From contig NZ_CANLZR010000003.1 of assembly GCF_947495705.1 (NCBI RefSeq), forward strand, positions 1-64,000: DNA of 64,000 nt, read 5' to 3'. Positions 51,006-58,785 of this stretch are shown one piece after another. The notes beneath the pieces are model-generated. The model was not told the DNA's origin. It was given only the letters and a program-made list of their open reading frames with translations, and ran no database searches. Positions within the stretch are counted from its first letter, which is position 1; the number at the start of each line of letters is the position of its first letter. Source of the stretch: an uncultured Phycicoccus sp. GTDB taxonomy: Bacteria > Actinomycetota > Actinomycetes > Actinomycetales > Dermatophilaceae. The position numbers were made by a program, and so were the translations under genes.

Positions 51006-51437
51006 ATGACACAGCGCCGTCGTCACCCTGGCGTCGACGCGTACATCGTCGGTCTGCCGGGCTGGCAGAGCGAGGTCGCGGGGCACCTGCGCGAGCTGGT
51101 TTGGGCGGCGGACCCGGGCATCGAGGAGACGATCAAGCGCAGAGTCCAGCCGTACTTCGTCCTCCAGGGGAACGTCTGCGCCCTGCTGGGCACGAAGGAC
51201 CACCTCAACCTCTTCGTGTACGACGGGGCGATCGTGCCGGATCCCGCCGGCATCATCACTGGAGGTCACGACAACGAGACCGCGCGCACGGTCGCGTTCT
51301 ACGAGGGCGACGCGATCCCCGACGGCCCCCTGACGACCATGCTGCGTCAGATCGCCGCGAACAACCGTGCCGGCGGCTGGCGGCGCATCAAGGCGCAGAT
51401 GGCCGCGCGCGAGGAGGGGCAGCACCCCGCCGGGTAG
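51006..51437 (+). CDS. DUF1801 family protein
   Basis: 143 aa. ELVWAADPGIEETIKRRVQPYFVLQGNVCAL and DHLNLFVYDGAIVPD match DUF1801 (iron-chaperone-like fold, YdhG family). Biochemical role not established. A short ribosome site precedes the ATG at 51006; it lies 52 bp from the divergent patatin gene. The HAD-PlsC gene begins 10 bases after its stop. Confidence 0.82.
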   Translation: MTQRRRHPGVDAYIVGLPGWQSEVAGHLRELVWAADPGIEETIKRRVQPYFVLQGNVCALLGTKDHLNLFVYDGAIVPDPAGIITGGHDNETARTVAFYEGDAIPDGPLTTMLRQIAANNRAGGWRRIKAQMAAREEGQHPAG

Positions 51438-51447
51438 CCTCGGCTCC

Positions 51448-52833
51448 ATGTCCGGTGCGGCGATCTTCGACCTGGACCGCACCCTCCTCCAGGGCGGCAC
51501 CGGCCCCCTGCTGTCGCGCGCGATGTACGACCTCGGCGTCGTCACGCGCCGCCTCCCCGGCGAGGGGCTCCTGTACTCGGTCTTCGACCGCCTCGGCGAG
51601 ACCCTGCCGTCGATCGCCCTGGCCCGCCAGGCCACGAGGATCGCCAAGGGCCGCGAGGGGACGACGTTCGACGTCGCCGCCACTGCGGCGGCCGAGGCCA
51701 TCGCCGACGTCGTCCACCCGTTCGCGCTCCGGCTCATCGAGGAGCACCACGCCGCCGGACGCCCGGTGGTGCTCGCGACGACGACGCCGGAGCATCTCGT
51801 GCGCCCACTCGCGAAACGGCTCGGGGTCGACCACGTCGTGGCCACCCGGTACGCCCTCACCGAGGACGGCCTCTTCGACGGCACCCTGGACGGGCCCTTC
51901 GTGTGGTCCCGCGGCAAGCTCGCCGCCGTGCGCGCCTGGGCGGAGCGTGAGGACATCGACCTCGCCGAGAGCTTCGCGTACTCCGACTCGATCTTCGACC
52001 TCCCGCTCCTGCGGGCGGTCGGGAACCCCGCCGCGGTCAATCCCGACCCGCGGCTCACCGTCTACGCGCTCGCCCGGGGGTGGCCCATCGTGCATTTCGA
52101 CGTCTCGCCAGGAGTGGTGAAGGTGCCCGTCCTCGGGGTGGAGCTGCAGCGGCTCCTCTTCCTGGCCAACCCGCCGGTGTTCTGGCCCTACGCCCGGTTC
52201 GACGTGTCCGGGACCGAGCACATCCCGAGCACCGGCGCGGCCGTCCTCGCCGGCAACCACCGGTCCTACTTCGACATCCCCGCGATGATCCAGATGATGC
52301 GGCCCACGAAGCGGACCGGGCGGATCCTCGCGAAGAAGGAGCTCTTCGAGCTGCCGGTCGTCGGGCCGCTGGCGCTGGCCCTCGGTGGCATCCCGGTCAA
52401 CCGGTCCTCCGGCGGCACGGAGTCGCTGGAGGCCGCGGCCGCCGCGCTCGAGGCCGGCGAGATCGTCTGCCTGCTGCCACAGGGGACCATCCCGCGGGGC
52501 GAGCGGTTCTACGATCCCGTCCTCACCGGTCGCACCGGCGCCGCCCGGCTGGCGGCCGCGACCGGCGCCCCGGTCATCCCGTTCGGGATCTGGGGGAGCG
52601 AGAAGGTGTGGCCGCGGTCGTCGCCGGTGCCGCGGATGCACACGCTGACGAACCCGCCGACGGTCCAGGTGCGGGTGGGGCCGCCCGTCGAGCTCGACGG
52701 CGAGTCCCCCGTCGAGGACACCCGGCGCATCATGGCGGCCATCGCCGACCTCCTGCCGCCCGAGGCGCGTGAGGCCCGGACCCCGACGGCGGAGGAGATC
52801 CGGCTGGCGTCCCCGCGCCCCCGAAAGAGCTGA
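51448..52833 (+). CDS. HAD-IB hydrolase/PlsC-type acyltransferase fusion
   Basis: 461 aa in two parts. Residues 1-220 form a SerB-like HAD-IB phosphatase (FDLDRTLLQ with Asp8/Asp10 and SDSIFDLPLL). Residues ~235-450 form a PlsC acyltransferase with NHRSYFD (HX4D) and LLPQGTIPRG in place of FPEG. The fusion may dephosphorylate and acylate a lipid intermediate in one protein; the family is known in actinobacteria. No stop or ribosome site lies between the parts. A 53-bp repeat array begins about 50 bp downstream. Confidence 0.87.
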   Translation: MSGAAIFDLDRTLLQGGTGPLLSRAMYDLGVVTRRLPGEGLLYSVFDRLGETLPSIALARQATRIAKGREGTTFDVAATAAAEAIADVVHPFALRLIEEHHAAGRPVVLATTTPEHLVRPLAKRLGVDHVVATRYALTEDGLFDGTLDGPFVWSRGKLAAVRAWAEREDIDLAESFAYSDSIFDLPLLRAVGNPAAVNPDPRLTVYALARGWPIVHFDVSPGVVKVPVLGVELQRLLFLANPPVFWPYARFDVSGTEHIPSTGAAVLAGNHRSYFDIPAMIQMMRPTKRTGRILAKKELFELPVVGPLALALGGIPVNRSSGGTESLEAAAAALEAGEIVCLLPQGTIPRGERFYDPVLTGRTGAARLAAATGAPVIPFGIWGSEKVWPRSSPVPRMHTLTNPPTVQVRVGPPVELDGESPVEDTRRIMAAIADLLPPEAREARTPTAEEIRLASPRPRKS

Positions 52834-52886
52834 GCCGGGGCGGCCGGCCGGTCCGCGCCCCGCCGCGGAAGGTGGTGACCGGGCCG

Positions 52887-53080
52887 GTACCTGCCGTGAC
52901 CAATAGGTCGATCGGGGTACGGAAGGCGGTGTCCGGTCCGTACCTGCCGTGACCTATTGGTCGATGTCGGTACGGAAGGTGATGGTCGGGCCCGTACCTG
53001 CCGTGACCAATAGGTCGATCTCGGCACGGAAGGTCCTGGTCGGGCCCGTATTTGCCGTGACCAATAGGTCGATGTTGCGA
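52887..53080. repeat. 53-bp dyad repeat array, left block (4 copies)
   Basis: Four copies with centres 53-54 bases apart. Each contains GTACCTGCCG and a core TGACC-AATA-GGTC (or the reverse-complement form TGACC-TATT-GGTC at 52950), then GGTCGAT and, at the end, GGTAC or a variant. Cores start at 52897, 52950, 53004 and 53058. Inner and outer arms (GACC/GGTC and GTACC/GGTAC) can pair, giving a nested stem-loop or dyad operator. The short linkers are related to each other (GGAAGGNNNTGGTCGGGCC), so it is not a spacer array. No gene is supported within it. Confidence 0.88.
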
Positions 53081-53189
53081 CGAGTCGGCAGGCGCTGGAG
53101 CCGGTCGAGCGGCCAGGTGCGGGAGGGCCGCGCGAGCCCCTGCGCTGGCACGGTCCCCTCCCGCCGATGCTCGCCCAGCAGGGCGGCAC

Positions 53190-53235
53190 CGTCGACTCAT
53201 ACAACTCCCCGATTGGGGAAATTTATTCCTCAGGC
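53190..53235. other. AT-rich island between repeat blocks
   Basis: Within a GC-rich chromosome this stretch contains CATACAAC, a short stem TCCCC-GATT-GGGGA (53205-53220 region) and then AAATTTATTCC. It sits almost centrally between the two blocks of 53-bp dyads. It could be a promoter or a small terminator; nothing is recognised with confidence. Confidence 0.55.
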
Positions 53236-53246
53236 TTCCGCGCCCG

Positions 53247-53386
53247 TACCTGGCGTGACCTATTGGTCGTTCGGGGTACGGAGGGTGGGGGTCGGGCCGT
53301 ACCTGGCGTGACCTATTGGTCGATCGGGGTACGGATGGGGGGTCGGGTCCGTACCTGGCGTGACCTATTGGTCGATGTGGGGACGG
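53247..53386. repeat. 53-bp dyad repeat array, right block (3 copies)
   Basis: Three further units whose cores start at 53256, 53309 and 53361. All have TATT in the core and CTGGCG in place of the CTGCCG of the left block. GTACCTGGCG and GGTAC again flank the dyad, except in the last unit, where the right arm has decayed to GGGGAC. The block ends about 75 bp before the zwf start codon. Confidence 0.88.
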
Positions 53387-53452
53387 GGAGCAGGGACGGA
53401 GGAGAGGGGACCCGGGGTAGCGCCCGAACCGCGCGGACGACAGGGTGGACCC

Positions 53453-54901
53453 ATGACCGCGCCCACGACCGTGATCCTCTTCGGAGCCACCGGTGACCTC
53501 GCGAAGCGCAAGCTCATCCCGGGCCTGCTCCACCTCTTCCAGTCCGGCCTCCTCGACGACCTGCGCGTCGTGGGGACCTCGCTGGACGAGATGTCCGTCG
53601 ACGACTTCCGCGCCCTCGCCCTCACCGCAGTGCGCGAGCACAGCACCCGAGAGACCGACGACGCCGACTGGCGCGAGTTCGCCCAGCGGCTCGACTACCT
53701 GCCGCTCTCGGCGGGCCCGGAGGCGCTGCGTGACGCGGTCGTGCACGCCGAGGGGCTCCTCCCGGGCGAGACGCGGCTGCGGCTGCACTACCTCGCGGTC
53801 CCGCCCAAGGCCGCCCTCGCCGCGGTCACGACGATCGCGGACGCCGGGCTGTGCGAGCGATCCCGGGTCGTGATGGAGAAGCCGTTCGGGCACGACTACG
53901 AGTCCGCCGTCGCGCTCAACGCCGAGCTGCACGAGTCGTTCCACGAGGACCAGATCTTCCGGATCGACCACTTCCTCGGCAAGGAGCCCGCGCAGAACAT
54001 CCTCGCGTTCCGGTTCGCCAACGGCCTGTTCGAGCCGATCTGGCACCGCAACAGCATCAGCCACGTCCAAATCGACGTCCCCGAGTCCATCGGGCTCAGC
54101 CAGCGCGCCGACTTCTACGAGTCGACCGGCGCCTACCGCGACATGGTCGTCACCCACCTCTTCCAGATCCTCGCCTTCACGGCGATGGAGCCGCCGACCG
54201 CGCTCGAACCGCTGGCCATCAGCCGCGAGAAGAACAAGGTCTTCCGCTCGATGCAGCCGGTGCAGCCGGCCGACGTCGTCCGTGGCCAGTACACGGGCTA
54301 CCACGACGAGCCCGGGGTGGCCGGTGACTCCGAGACCGAGACCTTCGTCGCCCTCAAGTGCTTTGTCGACAACTGGCGGTGGGCCGGCGTGCCGTTCTTC
54401 CTCCGCACCGGCAAGCGGATGGCCGAGGGGTCGCGGATCATCTCGATCGCCTTCAAGGAGCCCCCGCAGTCGATGTTCCCCAAGGGGTCCGGCGTCGGCG
54501 ACCAGGGCCCCGACCACCTGACCTTCGACCTCGCCGACCGCTCGCGGATGTCGCTGTCGTTCTACGGCAAGCGTCCCGGCCCGGGCTTCCGGCTCGACAA
54601 GCTGTCGATGCAGTTCGCGATGCAGGAGTCCGACTGGGCCGGCGCCGGGCTCGAGGCGTACGAGCGGCTCATCTACGACGCCGCCCGCGGCGACGGCACG
54701 CTGTTCACCACCGCGCCCGGCATCGAGCGGCTGTGGCAGATCAGCCAGCCCGTGCTCGACAACCCGCCGCCGGTGCACCCCTACGCCCAGGGCACCTGGG
54801 GGCCGAACCAGATCCACCAGCTCATCGCGCCCTTCACCTGGCGTCAGCCGTTCGAGCGTCCCTGGCGGGAGCGGCCCGGGCCCGACGTCGGACCCAGCTG
54901 A
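53453..54901 (+). CDS. zwf: Glucose-6-phosphate dehydrogenase
   Basis: 482 aa, normal length. The nucleotide-binding start is ILFGATGDLAKRK (residues 8-20), the conserved active-site segment is RIDHFLGKE (170-178, with catalytic His), and the C-terminal block begins FFLRTGKRM. It oxidises glucose-6-phosphate to 6-phosphogluconolactone with NADP and opens the pentose phosphate pathway. It stands alone, not in the tkt-tal-zwf-pgl operon usual in actinobacteria, which suggests a second isozyme. The 53-bp dyad array just upstream may regulate it. Confidence 0.94.
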   Translation: MTAPTTVILFGATGDLAKRKLIPGLLHLFQSGLLDDLRVVGTSLDEMSVDDFRALALTAVREHSTRETDDADWREFAQRLDYLPLSAGPEALRDAVVHAEGLLPGETRLRLHYLAVPPKAALAAVTTIADAGLCERSRVVMEKPFGHDYESAVALNAELHESFHEDQIFRIDHFLGKEPAQNILAFRFANGLFEPIWHRNSISHVQIDVPESIGLSQRADFYESTGAYRDMVVTHLFQILAFTAMEPPTALEPLAISREKNKVFRSMQPVQPADVVRGQYTGYHDEPGVAGDSETETFVALKCFVDNWRWAGVPFFLRTGKRMAEGSRIISIAFKEPPQSMFPKGSGVGDQGPDHLTFDLADRSRMSLSFYGKRPGPGFRLDKLSMQFAMQESDWAGAGLEAYERLIYDAARGDGTLFTTAPGIERLWQISQPVLDNPPPVHPYAQGTWGPNQIHQLIAPFTWRQPFERPWRERPGPDVGPS

Positions 54902-54937
54902 GCGCGGGCGGGCCCGGCCCGATACACGCGACGCCGC

Positions 54938-56110
54938 TCAGGCGCCGGCGCCACCCTTGGCGCTCGGGGTGCGCACGATGAGCGCCCGGGGCTCGATCTC
55001 GACCGAGAGGCGGCTCGCCTCGCCGATGATGTCGCCGTCCACCTGCACCCGCTGGTGCTCGTCGACCGTGACGGTGGCGGCCCCGCAGCGCGAGCGGGAC
55101 AGCGTCGAGCTGGTGCGGTCGCTGCGGGTGACGACCCGGGCGGCGACCGACGCCCACGCGGCGACGCCCGGGGGCGACAGGACGATGATGTCGAGGAGGC
55201 CGTCGTCGGGCTCCGCCTCGGGCATGAGGTCGATGCCGCCGGTGATCTTCCCGCAGTTGCCGATGACGACCATCCGGGCCCGCCGCGTCTCGGTGTCGCC
55301 GCCGTCGCACGTGATGGTGACCCGGAACCGGTCGGTGAGCCAGTGCGCGAACCCGGACGGGACGTAGGCGGCCCACCCGATCCGCTTCTTCAGCTCCTCC
55401 GACGTCGAGTCCATGATCGCGGCGTCCAGGCCGAGCCCGGCCATGACGAAGAACGCGTGGCGACGCTCGCCCGAGGACGAGTTCTCGCCGGCGCCCTCCT
55501 CGAGGACCAGGTCGTCGTCCTCGGGGTCCAGCGTCATCCATGCGGCGTCGATGCGCCGGTTGCGGCCGGTGAGCGCCACCGCCATCGCCTTCCCGAGGTC
55601 GTCGACGGGCAGCTCGAGGTTGCGGGCGAGCAGGTTGCCGGTGCCGCCGGGGAGCAGGCCGAACGGCGTGCCGGTGCCGATGAGCTCCTCGCCGACGGCG
55701 CGCACCGTCCCGTCGCCTCCGAGGGCGCAGACGAGGTCGACGCCCTCCTCGAGGGCCTGGCGGGTCTGGCCGTAGCCGACGTCGTGCACGGTGGTCTCGA
55801 GCATGAGCGGCTCGTCCCAGTCGTGCTCGGCGCAGACCGCGGCGAGCGTGCGCCGGGTCTCGTCGAGGTCCTCGAACTTCGTCGGGTTGACGATCACCGC
55901 GACCCGCTTCTTCGGCGGGGGCTGGTCATCGGCGCCCTGGCGGAAGGAGTTGCGGGCCGGCCGGGAGTCGGGCCGCGCCTGGCGTCCGTCGTCGCGGGAG
56001 GTGATGAGGAGCACCGCCCCCGCGATCGCGAACACGACGGCGACGCCGATCCCGATGTACGTCCACGTCTCGCCCGACACAGACGCAACGTACATGAGGG
56101 GCGGCGACAT
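54938..56110 (-). CDS. Diacylglycerol/lipid kinase family protein
   Basis: 390 aa. A short N-terminal membrane segment (TYIGIGVAVVFAIAGAVLLI) precedes the DAGK catalytic domain with VNPTKFEDL, LVCALGGDGTVRAVGEEL and LLPGGTGNLLARNL. It phosphorylates diacylglycerol or a related lipid using ATP at the inner membrane. The membrane segment is not typical of YegS-like cytoplasmic kinases. A start at 56095 is an alternative. It is divergent from the DinB gene with a 26-bp gap. Confidence 0.87.
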   Translation of the reverse strand: MSPPLMYVASVSGETWTYIGIGVAVVFAIAGAVLLITSRDDGRQARPDSRPARNSFRQGADDQPPPKKRVAVIVNPTKFEDLDETRRTLAAVCAEHDWDEPLMLETTVHDVGYGQTRQALEEGVDLVCALGGDGTVRAVGEELIGTGTPFGLLPGGTGNLLARNLELPVDDLGKAMAVALTGRNRRIDAAWMTLDPEDDDLVLEEGAGENSSSGERRHAFFVMAGLGLDAAIMDSTSEELKKRIGWAAYVPSGFAHWLTDRFRVTITCDGGDTETRRARMVVIGNCGKITGGIDLMPEAEPDDGLLDIIVLSPPGVAAWASVAARVVTRSDRTSSTLSRSRCGAATVTVDEHQRVQVDGDIIGEASRLSVEIEPRALIVRTPSAKGGAGA

Positions 56111-56136
56111 CGGGCTATCGCCGTAGGCTCCCGGAC

Positions 56137-56682
56137 ATGAGCGACCCCGGCGCGGGCGAGATCCGGCCCGACACCAAGGACTGGACCTGGACGCTCGAGC
56201 GCGCGTGCCCCGACTGCGGGTTCGACGCCGCGACGGTCCGCCCGGACGACCTCGCCGGGCTCGTCACCGTCCTCACCGACCCGTGGCCGCAGATCCTCGG
56301 GCGCGACGGGGTGGCCCGCAGGCCCGACCCCGGCACGTGGTCGCCGCTGGAGTACGGCTGCCACGTGCGCGACGTGTGCCGGGTGTTCGACGAGCGCACC
56401 CGCCTGCTCCTCGACCAGCACGACCCGACGTTCGCGAACTGGGACCAGGACGAGGCCGCGGTGGCGCAGGCGTACGGCACCCAGGACCCCGGCACGGTGG
56501 CGTCCGAGATCCGCAGCGCCGCGGCCGGCTGGGCGGCCACGGTCGCCCGCGTCGGCCCGGACGAGTGGGACCGCCCGGCCACCCGGTCCAACGGGTCCCG
56601 GTTCACCACGCTCAGCCTCACCCGGTACGGCCTGCACGACCTCGCGCACCACCTGTGGGACGTCGGGGTCTCCCGCTCGTGA
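56137..56682 (+). CDS. DinB-like protein
   Basis: 181 aa. An N-terminal CPDCGFD cysteine pair precedes a DinB four-helix fold with WSPLEYGCHVRDVCRVFDERT and GLHDLAHHLWDVG, carrying the histidines for metal binding. It may be a thiol-dependent transferase. It is the first gene of a three-gene run with the antiporter and amidotransferase, whose starts overlap preceding stops. Confidence 0.85.
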   Translation: MSDPGAGEIRPDTKDWTWTLERACPDCGFDAATVRPDDLAGLVTVLTDPWPQILGRDGVARRPDPGTWSPLEYGCHVRDVCRVFDERTRLLLDQHDPTFANWDQDEAAVAQAYGTQDPGTVASEIRSAAAGWAATVARVGPDEWDRPATRSNGSRFTTLSLTRYGLHDLAHHLWDVGVSRS

Positions 56683-58010
56683 GCGCCACCCTCGTCTACG
56701 TCCTGCTCGGGGCGGCGCTGCTGCTCGCGGCGGTGCTGCCGCGGGTGCTGCACCGCTGGGCCCTGTCCGCGCCGATCGTGCTCGTCATCGCGGGGATGCT
56801 CATCGGGCTGCTGCCGCCGACCCGCTCGGTGTCGGTGGACCCGGTGGCGCTGCGGCCCTGGATCGAGCACCTCGCCGAGGTCACCGTGCTCGTCGCCCTC
56901 ATGGGGGTCGGGCTCGCCCTCGACCGGCCCCTGCGGCCGCGGCTGCGCGCGTCGTGGGCGACGTGGTCCCCGACCTGGCGTCTGCTGGGCATCACGATGC
57001 CGCTGACGATCGCCGGCGTGGCGCTGCTCGCGTGGGGCCCGCTCGGGGTGGCGCTGCCCGCGGCGCTGCTGCTCGGGGCGGTGCTGGCGCCGACCGACCC
57101 GGTCCTCGCCTCCGACGTCCAGGTCGAGGGTCCCACCCTGGAGGGCGACGGTGGGGCCGTCGACGAGGACGACGAGGTGCGGTTCGCCCTGACCAGCGAG
57201 GCGGGCCTGAACGACGGCCTCGCGTTCCCGTTCGTGTGGGCTGCGGTGTTCCTCGCCGCCGGGGCGCCCGCCGGCGGGGTGTGGCGCTGGGTGGGCTGGG
57301 AGCTGGTCGGCAAGGTCGCGGTCGGGGTCGCCGTCGGAGTGGTCCTCGGCTGGGTGCTCGCACAGATCGCGTTCCGGTCCCGGGCCCGCTCGCTCCGGCT
57401 CGCCGAGACGGGGGAGCCGCTGCTCGCGCTCGCCGCGCTGCTGCTCGCGTACGGGCTGGCCGAGGCCGTCCACGGCTACGGCTTCCTCGCCGTGTTCGCC
57501 TGCGCCGTGACGATCCGCTCGGTGGAGCGGCAGGACGAGTACCACCAGCAGCTGCACGACGTCGTCGAGCGGCTCGAGACGCTGCTGACCCTGGTCCTGC
57601 TCCTCGGGCTCGGGTTCGCCTTCACCCGGGGGCTGCTCGCCAACCTCGACTGGCGGGGGGCGCTCGTCGGGGTTCTCCTCGTCTTCGTCATCCGGCCGCT
57701 CGCGGGCTACGTGGCCTTCCTCGGCCATCGCACGCGGCCCGGCACCGCGGGGATCGACCGTCGCGAGCGGCTCGTCATCGGCTTCTTCGGGGTGCGCGGC
57801 ATCGGCTCGGTGTACTACCTCGCGTTCGGGGCGGGGGCGGCGGCGTTCTCCGAGGAGCGCTGGATGTGGTCGACCGTGACCTTCACGATCGCGCTGTCGG
57901 TGCTCGTCCACGGGGTGCTCGCGACCCCCGTGATGCGCCGGCTGGAGCAGCACCGCCGCAACTCTGGCCGGGTGCATGGGCCCCCGCGGTCGGCGGGCGT
58001 CGATGGCTGA
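56679..58010 (+). CDS. CPA1-type cation/proton antiporter
   Basis: 443 aa with about twelve membrane helices. It has LLGAVLAPTDPVLASDVQVEG and ALTSEAGLNDGLAFPFVW with the ND residues of electroneutral Na+/H+ exchangers, and VIGFFGVRGIGSVYYLAFG. It should exchange sodium or another cation for protons. The GTG start overlaps the DinB stop by four bases. It ends with a hydrophilic tail. Confidence 0.88.
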   Translation: MSATLVYVLLGAALLLAAVLPRVLHRWALSAPIVLVIAGMLIGLLPPTRSVSVDPVALRPWIEHLAEVTVLVALMGVGLALDRPLRPRLRASWATWSPTWRLLGITMPLTIAGVALLAWGPLGVALPAALLLGAVLAPTDPVLASDVQVEGPTLEGDGGAVDEDDEVRFALTSEAGLNDGLAFPFVWAAVFLAAGAPAGGVWRWVGWELVGKVAVGVAVGVVLGWVLAQIAFRSRARSLRLAETGEPLLALAALLLAYGLAEAVHGYGFLAVFACAVTIRSVERQDEYHQQLHDVVERLETLLTLVLLLGLGFAFTRGLLANLDWRGALVGVLLVFVIRPLAGYVAFLGHRTRPGTAGIDRRERLVIGFFGVRGIGSVYYLAFGAGAAAFSEERWMWSTVTFTIALSVLVHGVLATPVMRRLEQHRRNSGRVHGPPRSAGVDG

Positions 58011-58785
58011 CGGGCCCCGCCCGTCCCTGGAGGTCCTCGTCGTCGTCAACGACCCGGGCAGCGGGCCGGGGCGCTTTCCTGCCTGGCTCGAGGGGCACGG
58101 CGCGCGCCTGACCACCGTGGCAGGGGACGGCATCCCCGACTCCCCGGCGGGGTACGACGCCGTGCTGCTGCTGGGCGGCGGGTTCATGCCCGACGACGAC
58201 GAGCGGGCGCCGTGGCTTCCGCGCGAGCGGCTGCTCGCCCGCCGGGCGCTGCGCGACGGCGTGCCCGTCCTGGGGATCTGTCTGGGCGCGCAGCTGCTCG
58301 CCCTCGTCAGCGGCGGGACCGTCGTGGCCGACTCCGGCCGCCCCGAACGCGGCTCGGTCATGATCCGGCGGCTGCCCGAGTCCGCCGCGGACCCGGTGCT
58401 CGGCGGCCTGCCCGACGAGTTCCCCGCCATCCAGCACCACCGCGACGAGATCGTGACGCTGCCGCCGGGGGCCGTCCACCTGGCCTCGTCCGAGCGCTGC
58501 CCGGTGCAGGCCTTCCGGCTCGGCGAGGCCGCCTGGGGGCTCCAGTTCCACCCCGAGGTGGCCGCCGAGCGCCTCGACCGCTGGGACGCGACCCGGCTCG
58601 CCGCCGAGGGCGCGGACCTCGACGAGCTCCGCGCGACGGCCGCCGCGGCCGAGCCCGCGTCGTCCGCTGCGGCCCGCGCCCTGCTGGACGGCTTCGTCGC
58701 CGTCGTCCGGGCGCGCGCGGCAGCCCGGCCGGCCGAGGCTCGGGTCAGCTCCGGACCAGCGAGCGGCCCGGGATGGCGTCGATGA
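58003..58785 (+). CDS. Class I glutamine amidotransferase
   Basis: 260 aa. The nucleophile elbow GICLGAQLLA contains the catalytic Cys, and LQFHPEV has the His-x-Glu pair of the triad. It resembles GMP-synthase-like or gamma-glutamyl peptidase-like stand-alone amidotransferases; no synthetase partner domain is present. Its ATG overlaps the antiporter stop by eight bases, and its end overlaps the convergent ABC ATPase gene by 41 bases. Confidence 0.85.
   Translation: MADGPRPSLEVLVVVNDPGSGPGRFPAWLEGHGARLTTVAGDGIPDSPAGYDAVLLLGGGFMPDDDERAPWLPRERLLARRALRDGVPVLGICLGAQLLALVSGGTVVADSGRPERGSVMIRRLPESAADPVLGGLPDEFPAIQHHRDEIVTLPPGAVHLASSERCPVQAFRLGEAAWGLQFHPEVAAERLDRWDATRLAAEGADLDELRATAAAAEPASSAAARALLDGFVAVVRARAAARPAEARVSSGPASGPGWRR

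Noticed and set aside
52887-53386. CRISPR array
   Set aside because: Repeats are dyads of 34 bases with linkers that are similar to one another, orientation of the core changes between units, and no cas gene is present.
52949-53386. Short proteins read through the 53-bp repeats (peptides such as VTYWS and RPIGHGRYG)
   Set aside because: They follow the repeat unit in several frames on both strands, have no ribosome sites, and shift frame because the spacing varies from 52 to 54 bases.
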